From Pseudorhodoplanes sp049324435 (GTDB taxonomy: Bacteria; Pseudomonadota; Alphaproteobacteria; Rhizobiales; Xanthobacteraceae), in the NCBI GenBank assembly GCA_049324435.1, contig JBMOOQ010000031.1, forward strand, positions 161,621-225,620: a stretch of DNA of 64,000 bases, in the 5' to 3' direction. The translations under genes and the position numbers were made by a program. This document shows, piece by piece, positions 51,469 to 58,544 of the stretch. Every line of letters starts with the position of its first letter. Position 1 is the first letter of the stretch. A model generated the notes under the pieces. It was not told the origin of the DNA, searched no databases, and worked only from the letters and a program-made list of their open reading frames with translations.

Positions 51469-52464
51469 ATGCCGATCGTCATCGGCCGCAGGGCGCTGCT
51501 CGCCCTTGCCGCTTGCGCCATTTTGCAGCCCACTGCCTCGATCGCCCAGAGCCAGGACTATCCGAACCGGCCGGTGACCATCATGGTCCCGCTGGCTGCG
51601 GGAACCGGCATGGATTCGCTGGTCCGCCTCTATGCCGACAAGCTGCAGACCGTGTTGGGCAAGCCGGTCGTGGTTGAAAACCGGCCGGGAGCGGCGCTGA
51701 TGCTCGCGGCTTCCGCGGTCGCGGCTGCGCCGGCCGATGGCTACACACTCCTGGTCTCGACATCGGCGCCGATGGCGATCAACCCGACGCTCTACAAGAA
51801 ACTCAATTACAACCACGAGAAGGACTTCGTGCCCATCTCGCTGTATGTGAAGTCGCCCTTCATCCTCGTGGTCAATCCCAACCTGCCGATCAAGTCGGTC
51901 CCTGACCTCATCAAATACGCCAAGGAAAGCAAGACGCCGCTGACCTATTCATCGCCGGGGGCGGGCACCGCACTGCATCTGTCGTCGGAATACATGAAGC
52001 AGCGCTACGGCCTCGACATCACGCACGTGCCCTACAAGTCGTCGCCGCAGGCGGTCGCCGACATCGCCGCCGGCCATGTGGCGATGTCGTTTGCGGAAGC
52101 CGGCGCGTCGCTGCCGCTGATCAAGGACGGCAAGCTGCGCGCAATCGCAGTCTCCTCGCAGGCCCGCCTGCCCTCGCTGCCGGATGTGCCGACCTTCGCC
52201 GAAGCCGCCAATGCGCCGGATTTCGAGGCGGTGTCCTGGCACGTCCTGCTCGCGCCCGCAGCAACGCCGAAGCCGATCATAGATCGTCTGCATGCCGAGA
52301 TGAAAAAGATCATGGGCGATCCGGAAATGAAGAAGCTCGCGAGCAATATCGGGCTGATCCCGGTCGACACGCCTTCGGTCGAGGGCATCGAGCAATACTT
52401 CAAGAGCGAGCGGGTGAAATGGGGCACGCTGGTGCGCAAGCTCGGGCTGGAAGGCTCGATGTGA
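51469..52464 (+). CDS. Bug/TctC-family periplasmic solute-binding protein
   Basis: A 331-residue Bug protein from the ATG at 51469, behind GGGAGGA. It has a signal peptide (MPIVIGRRALLALAACAILQ, ending near AQSQ). The mature part starts DYPNRPVTIMVPLAAGTGMD, with VVVENRPGAALMLAASAVAA, PADGYTLLVSTSAPMAINPT, ITHVPYKSSPQAVADIAAGH and LPSLPDVPTFAEAA. Its first glycine loop reads PLAAGTGMD, where the family usually has PFAPGGxxD, so the ligand pocket may differ. It lies between the DUF2155 gene (divergent, 206 bases) and NDUFA12, splitting a conserved neighbourhood. No TctA/TctB is near. Confidence 0.92.
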   Translation: MPIVIGRRALLALAACAILQPTASIAQSQDYPNRPVTIMVPLAAGTGMDSLVRLYADKLQTVLGKPVVVENRPGAALMLAASAVAAAPADGYTLLVSTSAPMAINPTLYKKLNYNHEKDFVPISLYVKSPFILVVNPNLPIKSVPDLIKYAKESKTPLTYSSPGAGTALHLSSEYMKQRYGLDITHVPYKSSPQAVADIAAGHVAMSFAEAGASLPLIKDGKLRAIAVSSQARLPSLPDVPTFAEAANAPDFEAVSWHVLLAPAATPKPIIDRLHAEMKKIMGDPEMKKLASNIGLIPVDTPSVEGIEQYFKSERVKWGTLVRKLGLEGSM

Positions 52465-52494
52465 TTGTCACGCGTTGTCTGATCGTCGCGCGGT

Positions 52495-52585
52495 GTCCTT
52501 GCCGGGCTTGACCCGGCAATCCATCGCTTCGGACCAAGTGCTTGGTGTGTTGCCGGATGCGCGGGTCAAGCCCGCGTATGACCGG
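52495..52585. repeat. Extragenic palindromic repeat with CGGGCTTGACCCG core
   Basis: TTGCCGGGCTTGACCCGGC on the left is mirrored by GCGCGGGTCAAGCCCGCG on the right (52559-52576), giving inverted cores CGGGCTTGACCCG and CGGGTCAAGCCCG in a 90-base element. It fills the gap between convergent Bug and NDUFA12 genes. I recall this type being common in Bradyrhizobium-like genomes. It may also act as a terminator. Confidence 0.65.
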
Positions 52586-52588
52586 CCA

Positions 52589-52999
52589 TCAGCGTCCCGG
52601 CGTCCAAGCCTTGTAATCGCCGGTTGCCTTCGGCCGGCGGCCTTGCGCCAGCGTGGACCCGGGCGGCCGGTAGGCGCCCGGCGTTCCGGTCAGGTTCGGC
52701 CGGTGCGGCTTCTGCCAGGGGCGCGGCTTGTATTTTTCCTCGGTCGGCGGCGTATCCACGATGTGGTGAATCCAGCCGTGCCAGGCCGGCGGGATGGTGG
52801 TCGCCTCGGTGTAGCCGTTGTAGATCACCCAGCGCCGCTCGAAGCCCAGGACCGGATCGATCTTGCCGCCCCTGGTCCGGTAATAGCGGTTGCCGGACTC
52901 ATCCTCTCCGACGAACTCGCCATAAAGCCAGGTCCAGATCTGGGTGTTCAGGGTCTGGCCGTTCCACCACGTGAAGACCTTGAGGAGAAAGTTTTTCAT
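52589..52999 (-). CDS. NADH:ubiquinone oxidoreductase subunit NDUFA12
   Basis: A 136-residue supernumerary subunit of respiratory complex I, found in alphaproteobacteria and mitochondria. The start at 52999 gives MKNFLLKVFTWWNGQTLNTQ; upstream in-frame codons extend into unrelated sequence. Family motifs are WLYGEFVGEDESGNRYY, GFERRWVIYNGYTEATTIPP and AWHGWIHHIVDTPPTE, with a basic, proline-rich tail (KPRPWQKPHRPNLTGTPGAY). In many rhizobia it lies next to DUF2155 and aat, as is nearly true here. It is divergent from a CDF transporter gene. Confidence 0.94.
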   Translation of the reverse strand: MKNFLLKVFTWWNGQTLNTQIWTWLYGEFVGEDESGNRYYRTRGGKIDPVLGFERRWVIYNGYTEATTIPPAWHGWIHHIVDTPPTEEKYKPRPWQKPHRPNLTGTPGAYRPPGSTLAQGRRPKATGDYKAWTPGR

Positions 53000-53153
53000 T
53001 GCGGCGCCGCGTTGGGAATTTGCGGTGTCATGCCATCGCGCCACAGCGATGTCCAGACGGTGCATTTGCAACCGATTTGCATTTGAAATCAATGCGCTTG
53101 CGTCGGGAGACGGGCCGCCTTAGACCGCGGGCGATTTTCCCACGCGGTTTGCG

Positions 53154-54041
53154 ATGAAACGGGTCCAGATTCTCGCCGCCGGCAGCATCGCGGTCGGACT
53201 CGTCGTCCTCGCGCTGAAATACCTCGCCTATCATCTGACCGGCAGCGTTGCGCTGCTCTCGGACGCAATCGAGAGCATCGTCAATGTGGCGACCGCGATC
53301 GCGGCGCTGGCTGCAATACGCTTTGCCGCGCAACCGGCCGACGCCAACCACCCCTATGGCCACCACAAGGCCGAATACATGTCGGCGGTACTGGAAGGCG
53401 TGCTTATTATCGTCGCCGCGCTCGCGATCTTCCACGAAGCCTATGCAGCCTATCTCGCACCGCGCATCGCCGACGCGCCATGGAACGGCCTCGCGATCAA
53501 CGGACTTGCGACACTCATCAACGCGGTGTGGTGTTATATCCTGATCATGCAAGGACGCCGGCGCAAGTCGCCGGCGCTCGTTGCCGACGGCCGGCATTTG
53601 TTTGCCGATGTGGTGTCGTCGGTCGGGGTGTTTGCCGGTGTCGCACTCGCCGCGCGGACCGGCTATGTGATCCTCGATCCGGTTCTTGCCGCGCTCGTTG
53701 GTATCAACGTGCTCTGGGCGGGCTGGCGCGTCATGAAAGACTCCGTCGGCGGATTGCTCGACGAGGCCGTCCCCGACCGCGACCTCACCCGCATCCGTGC
53801 AATCATCGCCGAGAATGCCGACGGCGCGATCGAGGCGCATGACCTGCGCACGCGTCATGCCGGGCGCATGACCTTCGTCGACTTCCATCTTGTCGTAAAG
53901 GGCACGATGACCGTCACCGAGGCCCACGACATCTGCGACCGGCTCGAACGCGCGCTCAAGGCCGAGATCGAGGATGCGCTAATCTCCATCCATGTCGAGC
54001 CGGACGACAAGGCCAAACATTCCGGCATTGTGGTGTTGTAG
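53154..54041 (+). CDS. Cation diffusion facilitator (CDF) metal exporter
   Basis: The 295-residue inner-membrane antiporter probably moves Zn, Co, Fe or Mn out of the cytoplasm in exchange for protons. Four to six helices occupy about residues 1-200. Site A metal ligands appear in SDAIESIVNVATA (TM2, D-x3-type) and DGRHLFADVVSSVGV (TM5, H and D), with HPYGHHKAEYMSAVLEG between. A cytoplasmic domain (about 210-285) carries HDLRTRHAGRMTFVDFHLVV and HDICDRLERALKAEI. Metal choice cannot be read from this alone. It ends 6 bases before the convergent pobA gene. Confidence 0.92.
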   Translation: MKRVQILAAGSIAVGLVVLALKYLAYHLTGSVALLSDAIESIVNVATAIAALAAIRFAAQPADANHPYGHHKAEYMSAVLEGVLIIVAALAIFHEAYAAYLAPRIADAPWNGLAINGLATLINAVWCYILIMQGRRRKSPALVADGRHLFADVVSSVGVFAGVALAARTGYVILDPVLAALVGINVLWAGWRVMKDSVGGLLDEAVPDRDLTRIRAIIAENADGAIEAHDLRTRHAGRMTFVDFHLVVKGTMTVTEAHDICDRLERALKAEIEDALISIHVEPDDKAKHSGIVVL

Positions 54042-54047
54042 CGGCCG

Positions 54048-55220
54048 TCAGAACGGCAGCCCGACATAGTTCTCCGCGAGCGAGCCTTTCGCCAGATCCG
54101 ATGACAGGAGATACGCCAGTTCGGTGTCCTGGAGCTTCTGGTCGTAGGGGATATTGTCGGGGAAGCGATGCAGCAGCGTCGTCATCCACCATGAGAAACG
54201 CTGCGCCTTCCAAACCCGCGCCAGCGCTTTCTCGGAATAGCCGTTGAGCCTGGTATCGTCACCCTTCTGATAATGATCGACCAGCCCGTGATAGAGATAA
54301 TAGATATCGGACGCGGCGCTGTTGAGACCACGCGCACCGGTGGGCGGCACGATATGGGCGGCATCGCCCGCGAGGAACAGCCGTCCATACTGCATTGGTT
54401 CGGCGACGAAGCTGCGCAGAGGCGCGATGCTTTTCTCGATCGCAGGTCCCGTGATCATGCGCTCAGCCACCTCCGCCGGCAGGCGTCGCTTCAGTTCGGC
54501 CCAGAATGCATCGTCCGGCCAGTCCTCGACGGTGTCCTGAAGCGGCACCTGGATATAGTAGCGGCTCAGCACCTGAGACCGCAGCGAGCATAGCGCGAAG
54601 CCGCGCTCGTGCTTGGCATAAATTAATTCAGGCGACACCGGGTTGGTGCGCGACAGAACGCCGAGCCAGCCGAACGGATAGATGCGCTCGTATTCGCGCA
54701 ACACATCCTTCGGGATGGCCTTGCGGCTGACGCCGTGGAAGCCGTCGGCGCCGACGATATAGTCGCAGTCGATCCGCACGATCCTGTCGCCGTCTCGATA
54801 AGTCACGTGGGGCGCATCTGACGCAATACCGTGAAGGATCACGTCCTCGACATTGTGGATGACATTGCCCTTCATGCGCTCGCGCGCTTCGTAGAGATCG
54901 CGGGTGAGCTCGGTCTGTCCGTAGACGATCACCGAATTGCCGCCGGAATATTTATGCAGATCGATGCGGTCGAGCTTCCCGTCATGGGCAATAAAAAAGC
55001 CCTCATGGATTTCGCCTTCGCGATCCATGCGGTCGCCGCACTGCGCCTCGCGCATCAGCTTGGCAAAGCCGTGTTCCAGAACGCCGGCACGAATGCGGCT
55101 CAGCACATATTCGCGGCTGTGCTTTTCCAGCAGGACCGTGTCGATCGCCTTAAGATGCAGGAGCTGGGACAGCAGAAGGCCGGATGGGCCGCCGCCGATG
55201 ATGCAGACCTTGGTTTTCAT
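54048..55220 (-). CDS. pobA: 4-hydroxybenzoate 3-monooxygenase
   Basis: PobA uses FAD and NADPH to hydroxylate 4-hydroxybenzoate to protocatechuate. The 390-residue length is exactly typical. The FAD-binding GGGPSGLLLSQLLHL is at residues 9-23. The characteristic SRIRAGVLEHGFAKLM region lies near residues 41-56, the DG motif is YIVGADGFHGVSR, and LFLAGDAAHIVPPTGARGLN is the second FAD motif. The substrate-site residues around SRYYIQVPLQD match the family. The gene is divergent from an AraC-type regulator across 67 bases, the classic pobA-pobR arrangement. Protocatechuate-cleavage genes are not in the window. Confidence 0.95.
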   Translation of the reverse strand: MKTKVCIIGGGPSGLLLSQLLHLKAIDTVLLEKHSREYVLSRIRAGVLEHGFAKLMREAQCGDRMDREGEIHEGFFIAHDGKLDRIDLHKYSGGNSVIVYGQTELTRDLYEARERMKGNVIHNVEDVILHGIASDAPHVTYRDGDRIVRIDCDYIVGADGFHGVSRKAIPKDVLREYERIYPFGWLGVLSRTNPVSPELIYAKHERGFALCSLRSQVLSRYYIQVPLQDTVEDWPDDAFWAELKRRLPAEVAERMITGPAIEKSIAPLRSFVAEPMQYGRLFLAGDAAHIVPPTGARGLNSAASDIYYLYHGLVDHYQKGDDTRLNGYSEKALARVWKAQRFSWWMTTLLHRFPDNIPYDQKLQDTELAYLLSSDLAKGSLAENYVGLPF

Positions 55221-55287
55221 GACCGCTTTCTCCCGCCACCGATAAGTATTTTGCAGCCTCGATTATGCCGGCCGTACCCGAAAGGAC

Positions 55288-56187
55288 ATGGATCAAGCGC
55301 ACCAAGTCTTGTACAAATCGAACATGCGCGAACCCGCCACACCGGCGATCCGGTCCTACAATCTGTTCGGCGAGACGAGCGACGTCCCCGACGTCATCCA
55401 TTGCGAAACCATCGCTGCGCGCTCGGTGCTGCACGACTGGGCTCTGGCGCCGCACCGGCACGCGCGGCTGCACCAGCTGCTGCTCGTCGCGCGTGGCGGC
55501 GGAGAGGTCTCGCTGGAGGGTCAGAGCCATCGTCTGCGGCCGATGTCCCTCGTCAATGTGCCGACCGGACAGGTGCATGGCTTTGCGTTCAAGCCGGGCA
55601 CCGACGGCTGGGTCGTGACCTTCGTCAGCGAGTTTCTCGACCAGGTGCTGGTCCCGTCCGAAGGTCTCGCCCGCGTACTCGCACGGCCGGGCGTGCTGCG
55701 TGGCACACAGCAGATGCGCAAGCTCGCTACCGATATCTTTGCCGAGTTCGGCGCGCGCCATTATGCGCGTGCGCATGTCCTGCGCGCGCTGTCGGCAATG
55801 CTGCTCGGCCTTGTCGCGCGCGCTCTGTCGTCGGAGCAGATCCCGGCCGTCCGGGCACCCGGCGCCGATCTGGTGAGGCGGTTCGAGGCGTTGCTGGACG
55901 CGCATTTCCTCGAACACTGGCCGGTCACACGCTATGCCAGCGCGCTCAAGGTGACACCAACACATCTCACCCGAGTGGTTCGGGAGACCTATGGCTGTCC
56001 CGCGACACACATGATCCGCGATCGCATTGTGCGCGAGGCACGCCGCCACCTTGTCTACACGAATCTGTCGATCTCTCAGATCGCGTACGCGCTGCGCTAT
56101 GACGACCCGGCCTATTTTACGCGCACCTTTACCCAGGCCACCGGCCAGTCACCGCGCGACTTTCGCAAGCATATCGGTTCACTTTGA
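55288..56187 (+). CDS. pobR: AraC-family regulator of pobA (PobR)
   Basis: The 299-residue activator has an N-terminal cupin-like ligand domain (about 20-160; HRHARLHQLLLVARGGGEVS, NVPTGQVHGFAFKPG), expected to bind 4-hydroxybenzoate. A C-terminal AraC double helix-turn-helix follows (about 195-298), with YASALKVTPTHLTRVVRETY and ISQIAYALRYDDPAYFTRTF. The start at 55288 has AAAGGA too close to be ideal; the Met at 55324 is an alternative. Its position divergent to pobA across 67 bases, a gap that should hold the operator, supports the PobR call. Confidence 0.9.
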   Translation: MDQAHQVLYKSNMREPATPAIRSYNLFGETSDVPDVIHCETIAARSVLHDWALAPHRHARLHQLLLVARGGGEVSLEGQSHRLRPMSLVNVPTGQVHGFAFKPGTDGWVVTFVSEFLDQVLVPSEGLARVLARPGVLRGTQQMRKLATDIFAEFGARHYARAHVLRALSAMLLGLVARALSSEQIPAVRAPGADLVRRFEALLDAHFLEHWPVTRYASALKVTPTHLTRVVRETYGCPATHMIRDRIVREARRHLVYTNLSISQIAYALRYDDPAYFTRTFTQATGQSPRDFRKHIGSL

Positions 56188-56295
56188 GATGTGAACGAGC
56201 CATGCGAGCAGGCAGCTTGACCGCCCTGCCCGGCCCCCTAGGCTTGAGCGCGGAGCCGCCCTCAACAGGCTCTGCAGAATCATGGGAGGATCGCA

Positions 56296-56499
56296 ATGGC
56301 CGTCGCTCGCGTGACCGAACTGATTTCCGCTTCGAAGAAGAGCTTCGAAGACGCCATCCAGCAGGGCGTTTCCCGTGCCGTGAAGACCTTGAAGAATGTC
56401 GAAGGCGTCTGGGTCGCAAACCAGAAATGCGTGATCAAGAAAGGCAAGATCGACGAATACCGCGTCAACCTGAAGGTGACGTTCATTTTGACGGACTGA
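56296..56499 (+). CDS. Dodecin
   Basis: A complete 67-residue dodecin, a small protein that assembles into a hollow 12-mer binding flavins (FMN/riboflavin) and coenzyme A. Family segments are VTELISASKKSFEDAIQQGV and VEGVWVANQKCVIKKGKIDE, and W38 (in VWVANQK), the flavin-stacking tryptophan, is present. GGGAGG lies eight bases before the ATG. It stands alone, downstream of pobR, and ends at a strong hairpin shared with the convergent membrane-protein gene. Confidence 0.95.
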   Translation: MAVARVTELISASKKSFEDAIQQGVSRAVKTLKNVEGVWVANQKCVIKKGKIDEYRVNLKVTFILTD

Positions 56500-56506
56500 C
56501 ACCCCT

Positions 56507-56539
56507 GCAGCGCCCGCGCGAAAGTTCAGCGGGCGCTGC
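56507..56539. terminator. Bidirectional hairpin between dodecin and the convergent membrane-protein gene
   Basis: GCAGCGCCCGC and GCGGGCGCTGC form an 11-bp perfect stem with an 11-base loop, eight bases after the dodecin stop. Both ends lack long T-tracts. It is placed exactly between two convergent genes. Confidence 0.6.
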
Positions 56540-56562
56540 GTTCTGGTCGATCGACGCGCCGG

Positions 56563-57288
56563 TCAGACCTGACGCAAGGCGATCGGGTGTGCGCGTTCCT
56601 CTTTTCCTGCGCGGTAAAGCTGAATCGCGATCACGCCATGCAGGAGCAGAAAGAATGGCACGAGAACCGTTGGCACGAATGACCATGGCAGGACCTGCAT
56701 GGCATCGGATCCGGCACCGCCGACAAATATCTGCAGCGGCGATCCGGCAGCGGAGGTGACTCCGAGACCGACCGCGATGACCAGATCGGCAGCCCCGAAC
56801 AGGTTCCAGCCGATGGCGACCGCGCGCCCTGGCACCGGCCGCCTTGCGAGTAGAAGCGCGACCGGAATAGCCAGGACTCCAGTGACGATATCGCCCCATC
56901 CAGCGTAAAATGGAAACGGACCGCTCAGGCGCCCTTGCTCCGCAAGCAGGAGAAAGAATGCGCCAAGGACGCGGGTCGCATGGAGCCCGATCAGGAGACC
57001 TGTCGGCATCGCCATTGCGGCGTTGCGGAATGCCGGCGACAACAAGACCGCGACCGTCGCGGCAAGGAGCGGCGCCGCGAACACAAGTCCAATGACCGGC
57101 ACCGGATCGGCAATGCGCAGCCAGTCCATCCCGGCGGCGCCGGCGGCGAAGCCGACCCACAGCCCGATGGCGGCGACCAGGACGAGCTTCTGCATTCTCG
57201 GCAAAGCGATCGCACCGGCGGCAGCATTGATCACGGTCACCATGATTGCAGTGACGACCAGCGTTCCGGCGAAGTCCAGTATGGTCAT
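56563..57288 (-). CDS. Integral membrane protein of unknown function
   Basis: The protein of about 241 residues starts at ATG 57288 (MTILDFAGTLVVTAIMVTVI), which has AAGGAGA just upstream; the in-frame ATG at 57318 lies inside the palindromic operator and is unlikely. Six or seven hydrophobic segments are visible: LVLVAAIGLWVGFAAGAAG, IGLVFAAPLLAATVAVLL, VLGAFFLLLA, IVTGVLAIPVALLL and LIAVGLGVTSAAGS among them. No known family was recognised. It is downstream of a marR-like gene on the same strand (71-base gap), and both carry matching palindromes in their 5' regions, so it is probably the regulated effector. A role in export or membrane defence is possible but unsupported. Confidence 0.7.
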   Translation of the reverse strand: MTILDFAGTLVVTAIMVTVINAAAGAIALPRMQKLVLVAAIGLWVGFAAGAAGMDWLRIADPVPVIGLVFAAPLLAATVAVLLSPAFRNAAMAMPTGLLIGLHATRVLGAFFLLLAEQGRLSGPFPFYAGWGDIVTGVLAIPVALLLARRPVPGRAVAIGWNLFGAADLVIAVGLGVTSAAGSPLQIFVGGAGSDAMQVLPWSFVPTVLVPFFLLLHGVIAIQLYRAGKEERAHPIALRQV

Positions 57289-57304
57289 GACCTTCTCCTT
57301 TTTC

Positions 57305-57320
57305 ATGTGTATATACACAT
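57305..57320. promoter_or_regulatory. MarR operator candidate, ATGTGTATATACACAT
   Basis: A 16-base perfect palindrome in the gap upstream of the membrane-protein gene (ATG at 57288). Its half-site ATGTGTA matches that of the palindrome before the marR-like gene at 57795-57814, giving the shared form ATGTGTA-N2-TACACAT. Confidence 0.75.
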
Positions 57321-57359
57321 TTATGTGCGTGCCTTAACGTTGCCGCACGCAGACGCGGT

Positions 57360-57791
57360 TCAGATGCTTCGATGTCGTGACATCCGCCTCAAGTTCGCAG
57401 CGGTCTCTGCGCCGATCTCGGACGTCAATTCCGCCTGGACGGCGCGCCAGCTCGGAAAGGCTTTCACAAGCGCCGCCCTGCCCTTCGCAGTCAGCGCAAC
57501 GACCCGCGAGCGCGCATCGTTGTCGTCGCTTCGAACCGCGACGAGTCCCTCACGCTCGACCGGCCCCAGATTGCGCGTGAGAGTCGTGCGTTCGACCCCG
57601 AGCGCATCGGACAGCGCACCGATCGAGAGCGGCCCCCTGAGATGGAGAAGCGCAAGCATGGAAAACTGGGTGATGCGGATACCTTTCCCGCGCAAGGCGC
57701 GATCGAAGCGGCGCGTGATGGTTCGCGCTGCCCTGCGCGACGCAAGACACAGGCAATCCGCAGCAATGCTCAGTTCGGTGTCCGAGGCCAT
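57360..57791 (-). CDS. MarR-family regulator with its own operator
   Basis: The 143-residue winged-helix protein reads MASDTELSIAADCLCLASRR at the start, LSIGALSDALGVERTTLTRN as the helix-turn-helix and VRSDDNDARSRVVALTAKGR as the wing. Two cysteines at 14 and 16 (ADCLCLA) could be redox-active, as in OhrR/DUF24-like sensors (inference). The ATG at 57791 is four bases from a 20-base palindrome, so autoregulation is expected; no ribosome site is visible in those bases. It precedes the membrane-protein gene, whose own 5' region contains the same half-sites. The paralogue at 6163 is unlike it. Confidence 0.88.
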   Translation of the reverse strand: MASDTELSIAADCLCLASRRAARTITRRFDRALRGKGIRITQFSMLALLHLRGPLSIGALSDALGVERTTLTRNLGPVEREGLVAVRSDDNDARSRVVALTAKGRAALVKAFPSWRAVQAELTSEIGAETAANLRRMSRHRSI

Positions 57792-57794
57792 TTC

Positions 57795-57814
57795 TTATGT
57801 GTAGCTACACATAA
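57795..57814. promoter_or_regulatory. MarR operator candidate, TTATGTGTAG-CTACACATAA
   Basis: A 20-base perfect palindrome immediately upstream of the marR-like start codon. The core ATGTGTA-N2-TACACAT is identical in both arms to that at 57305-57320. Bound repressor here would cover the start region and block its own transcription. Confidence 0.8.
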
Positions 57815-58544
57815 ATCGTCAGTCAAGATGACCGTGTCCACCTGTCTGAAGATCAGGAATAAGGAAAGAACCGGCGGTGCGGCCGGCCCGGCATCCGCCG
57901 CGGCCGTCCCGCGCACACGCTAAATCGTTGAGTCACAGATGAGAATCGCTGCGCATCCGGATTTTTGAGAGGACCGCAGACGGTGCCTGAACACCGTTCC
58001 GCGGTCCTCCCCTGTGCGTCCTCCCGTGTGACGCTTGACAGCGAATCTTCGAGTTTGAGCCCATTTTTTCATGTGCGCCGGCACCATGACCGGCGCACTT
58101 CGCCGCACGCCGATTAGGTCTTGGCGAATCCGAAAACCGCTCCCAAACTGCCCTTCGCCGTTCCGACAGTAATCCCCACAATTTTTAACAGGGGATACAA
58201 GCTTTAGGGTTTCGTTGAGACCTAGCCACTAAAGCTTGACGGGCCGGGCAGTAGTCCATAGGTTGAGTCTCCAGTCCGGCGCGGGTGTGTGTTTCGTCTC
58301 CGCCGGCTCCTCCGACAGCGTTGCGAGGCAAGGCACCCGCCCGGAACAGGCCCTTGGCGGGGGTGGGTTTCGCGTCGCTGCCGCAGGGGACGGGTGCGGC
58401 CAAACGCCACCCGGGCGTTAGAGTAAACGGGCGTCGAACAAGAACAGGAGCCGGGTGGCATCAGGCGGGGGTCTGGCCATCACGGTCAAAACGGGCCTCC
58501 CGTCGGCAGGCGGGACAGCCACACAATGAGACGGGGCAAGACGA
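57815..58544 (+). ncRNA. Structured gene-free region upstream of nrdJ, candidate leader RNA
   Basis: These 730 bases show no convincing gene but at least five inverted repeats. (1) GAGGACCGC/GCGGTCCTC with inner ACGGTG/CACCGT, at 57969-58009. (2) GTGCGCCGG/CCGGCGCAC at 58073-58098. (3) ATCCCC/GGGGAT at 58172-58196. (4) CAAGCTTTAG/CTAAAGCTTG at 58198-58238, whose 21-base loop holds an inner GGTTTC/GAGACC stem. (5) GCCACCCGG (58406-58414), which can pair either with CGGGTG (58391-58396) or with CCGGGTGGC (58451-58459). The last is a switch-like arrangement. nrdJ encodes a coenzyme-B12-dependent enzyme, so a B12 leader is expected, but no cobalamin-riboswitch consensus was recognised by eye. Where transcription starts is unknown. 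Confidence 0.4.

Noticed and set aside
57969..58009. Interpreting this hairpin as a transcription terminator
   Set aside because: The T run precedes the stem on the plus strand and there is no T run after it on either strand, so it does not fit intrinsic termination.
58190..58540. Two-piece tmRNA, RNase P RNA or SRP RNA in the nrdJ leader
   Set aside because: No tag reading frame such as ANDN, no T-loop GTTCGA-type element, no P4 GAGGAAAGTC and no SRP GGAAG/AGCA loop were found.
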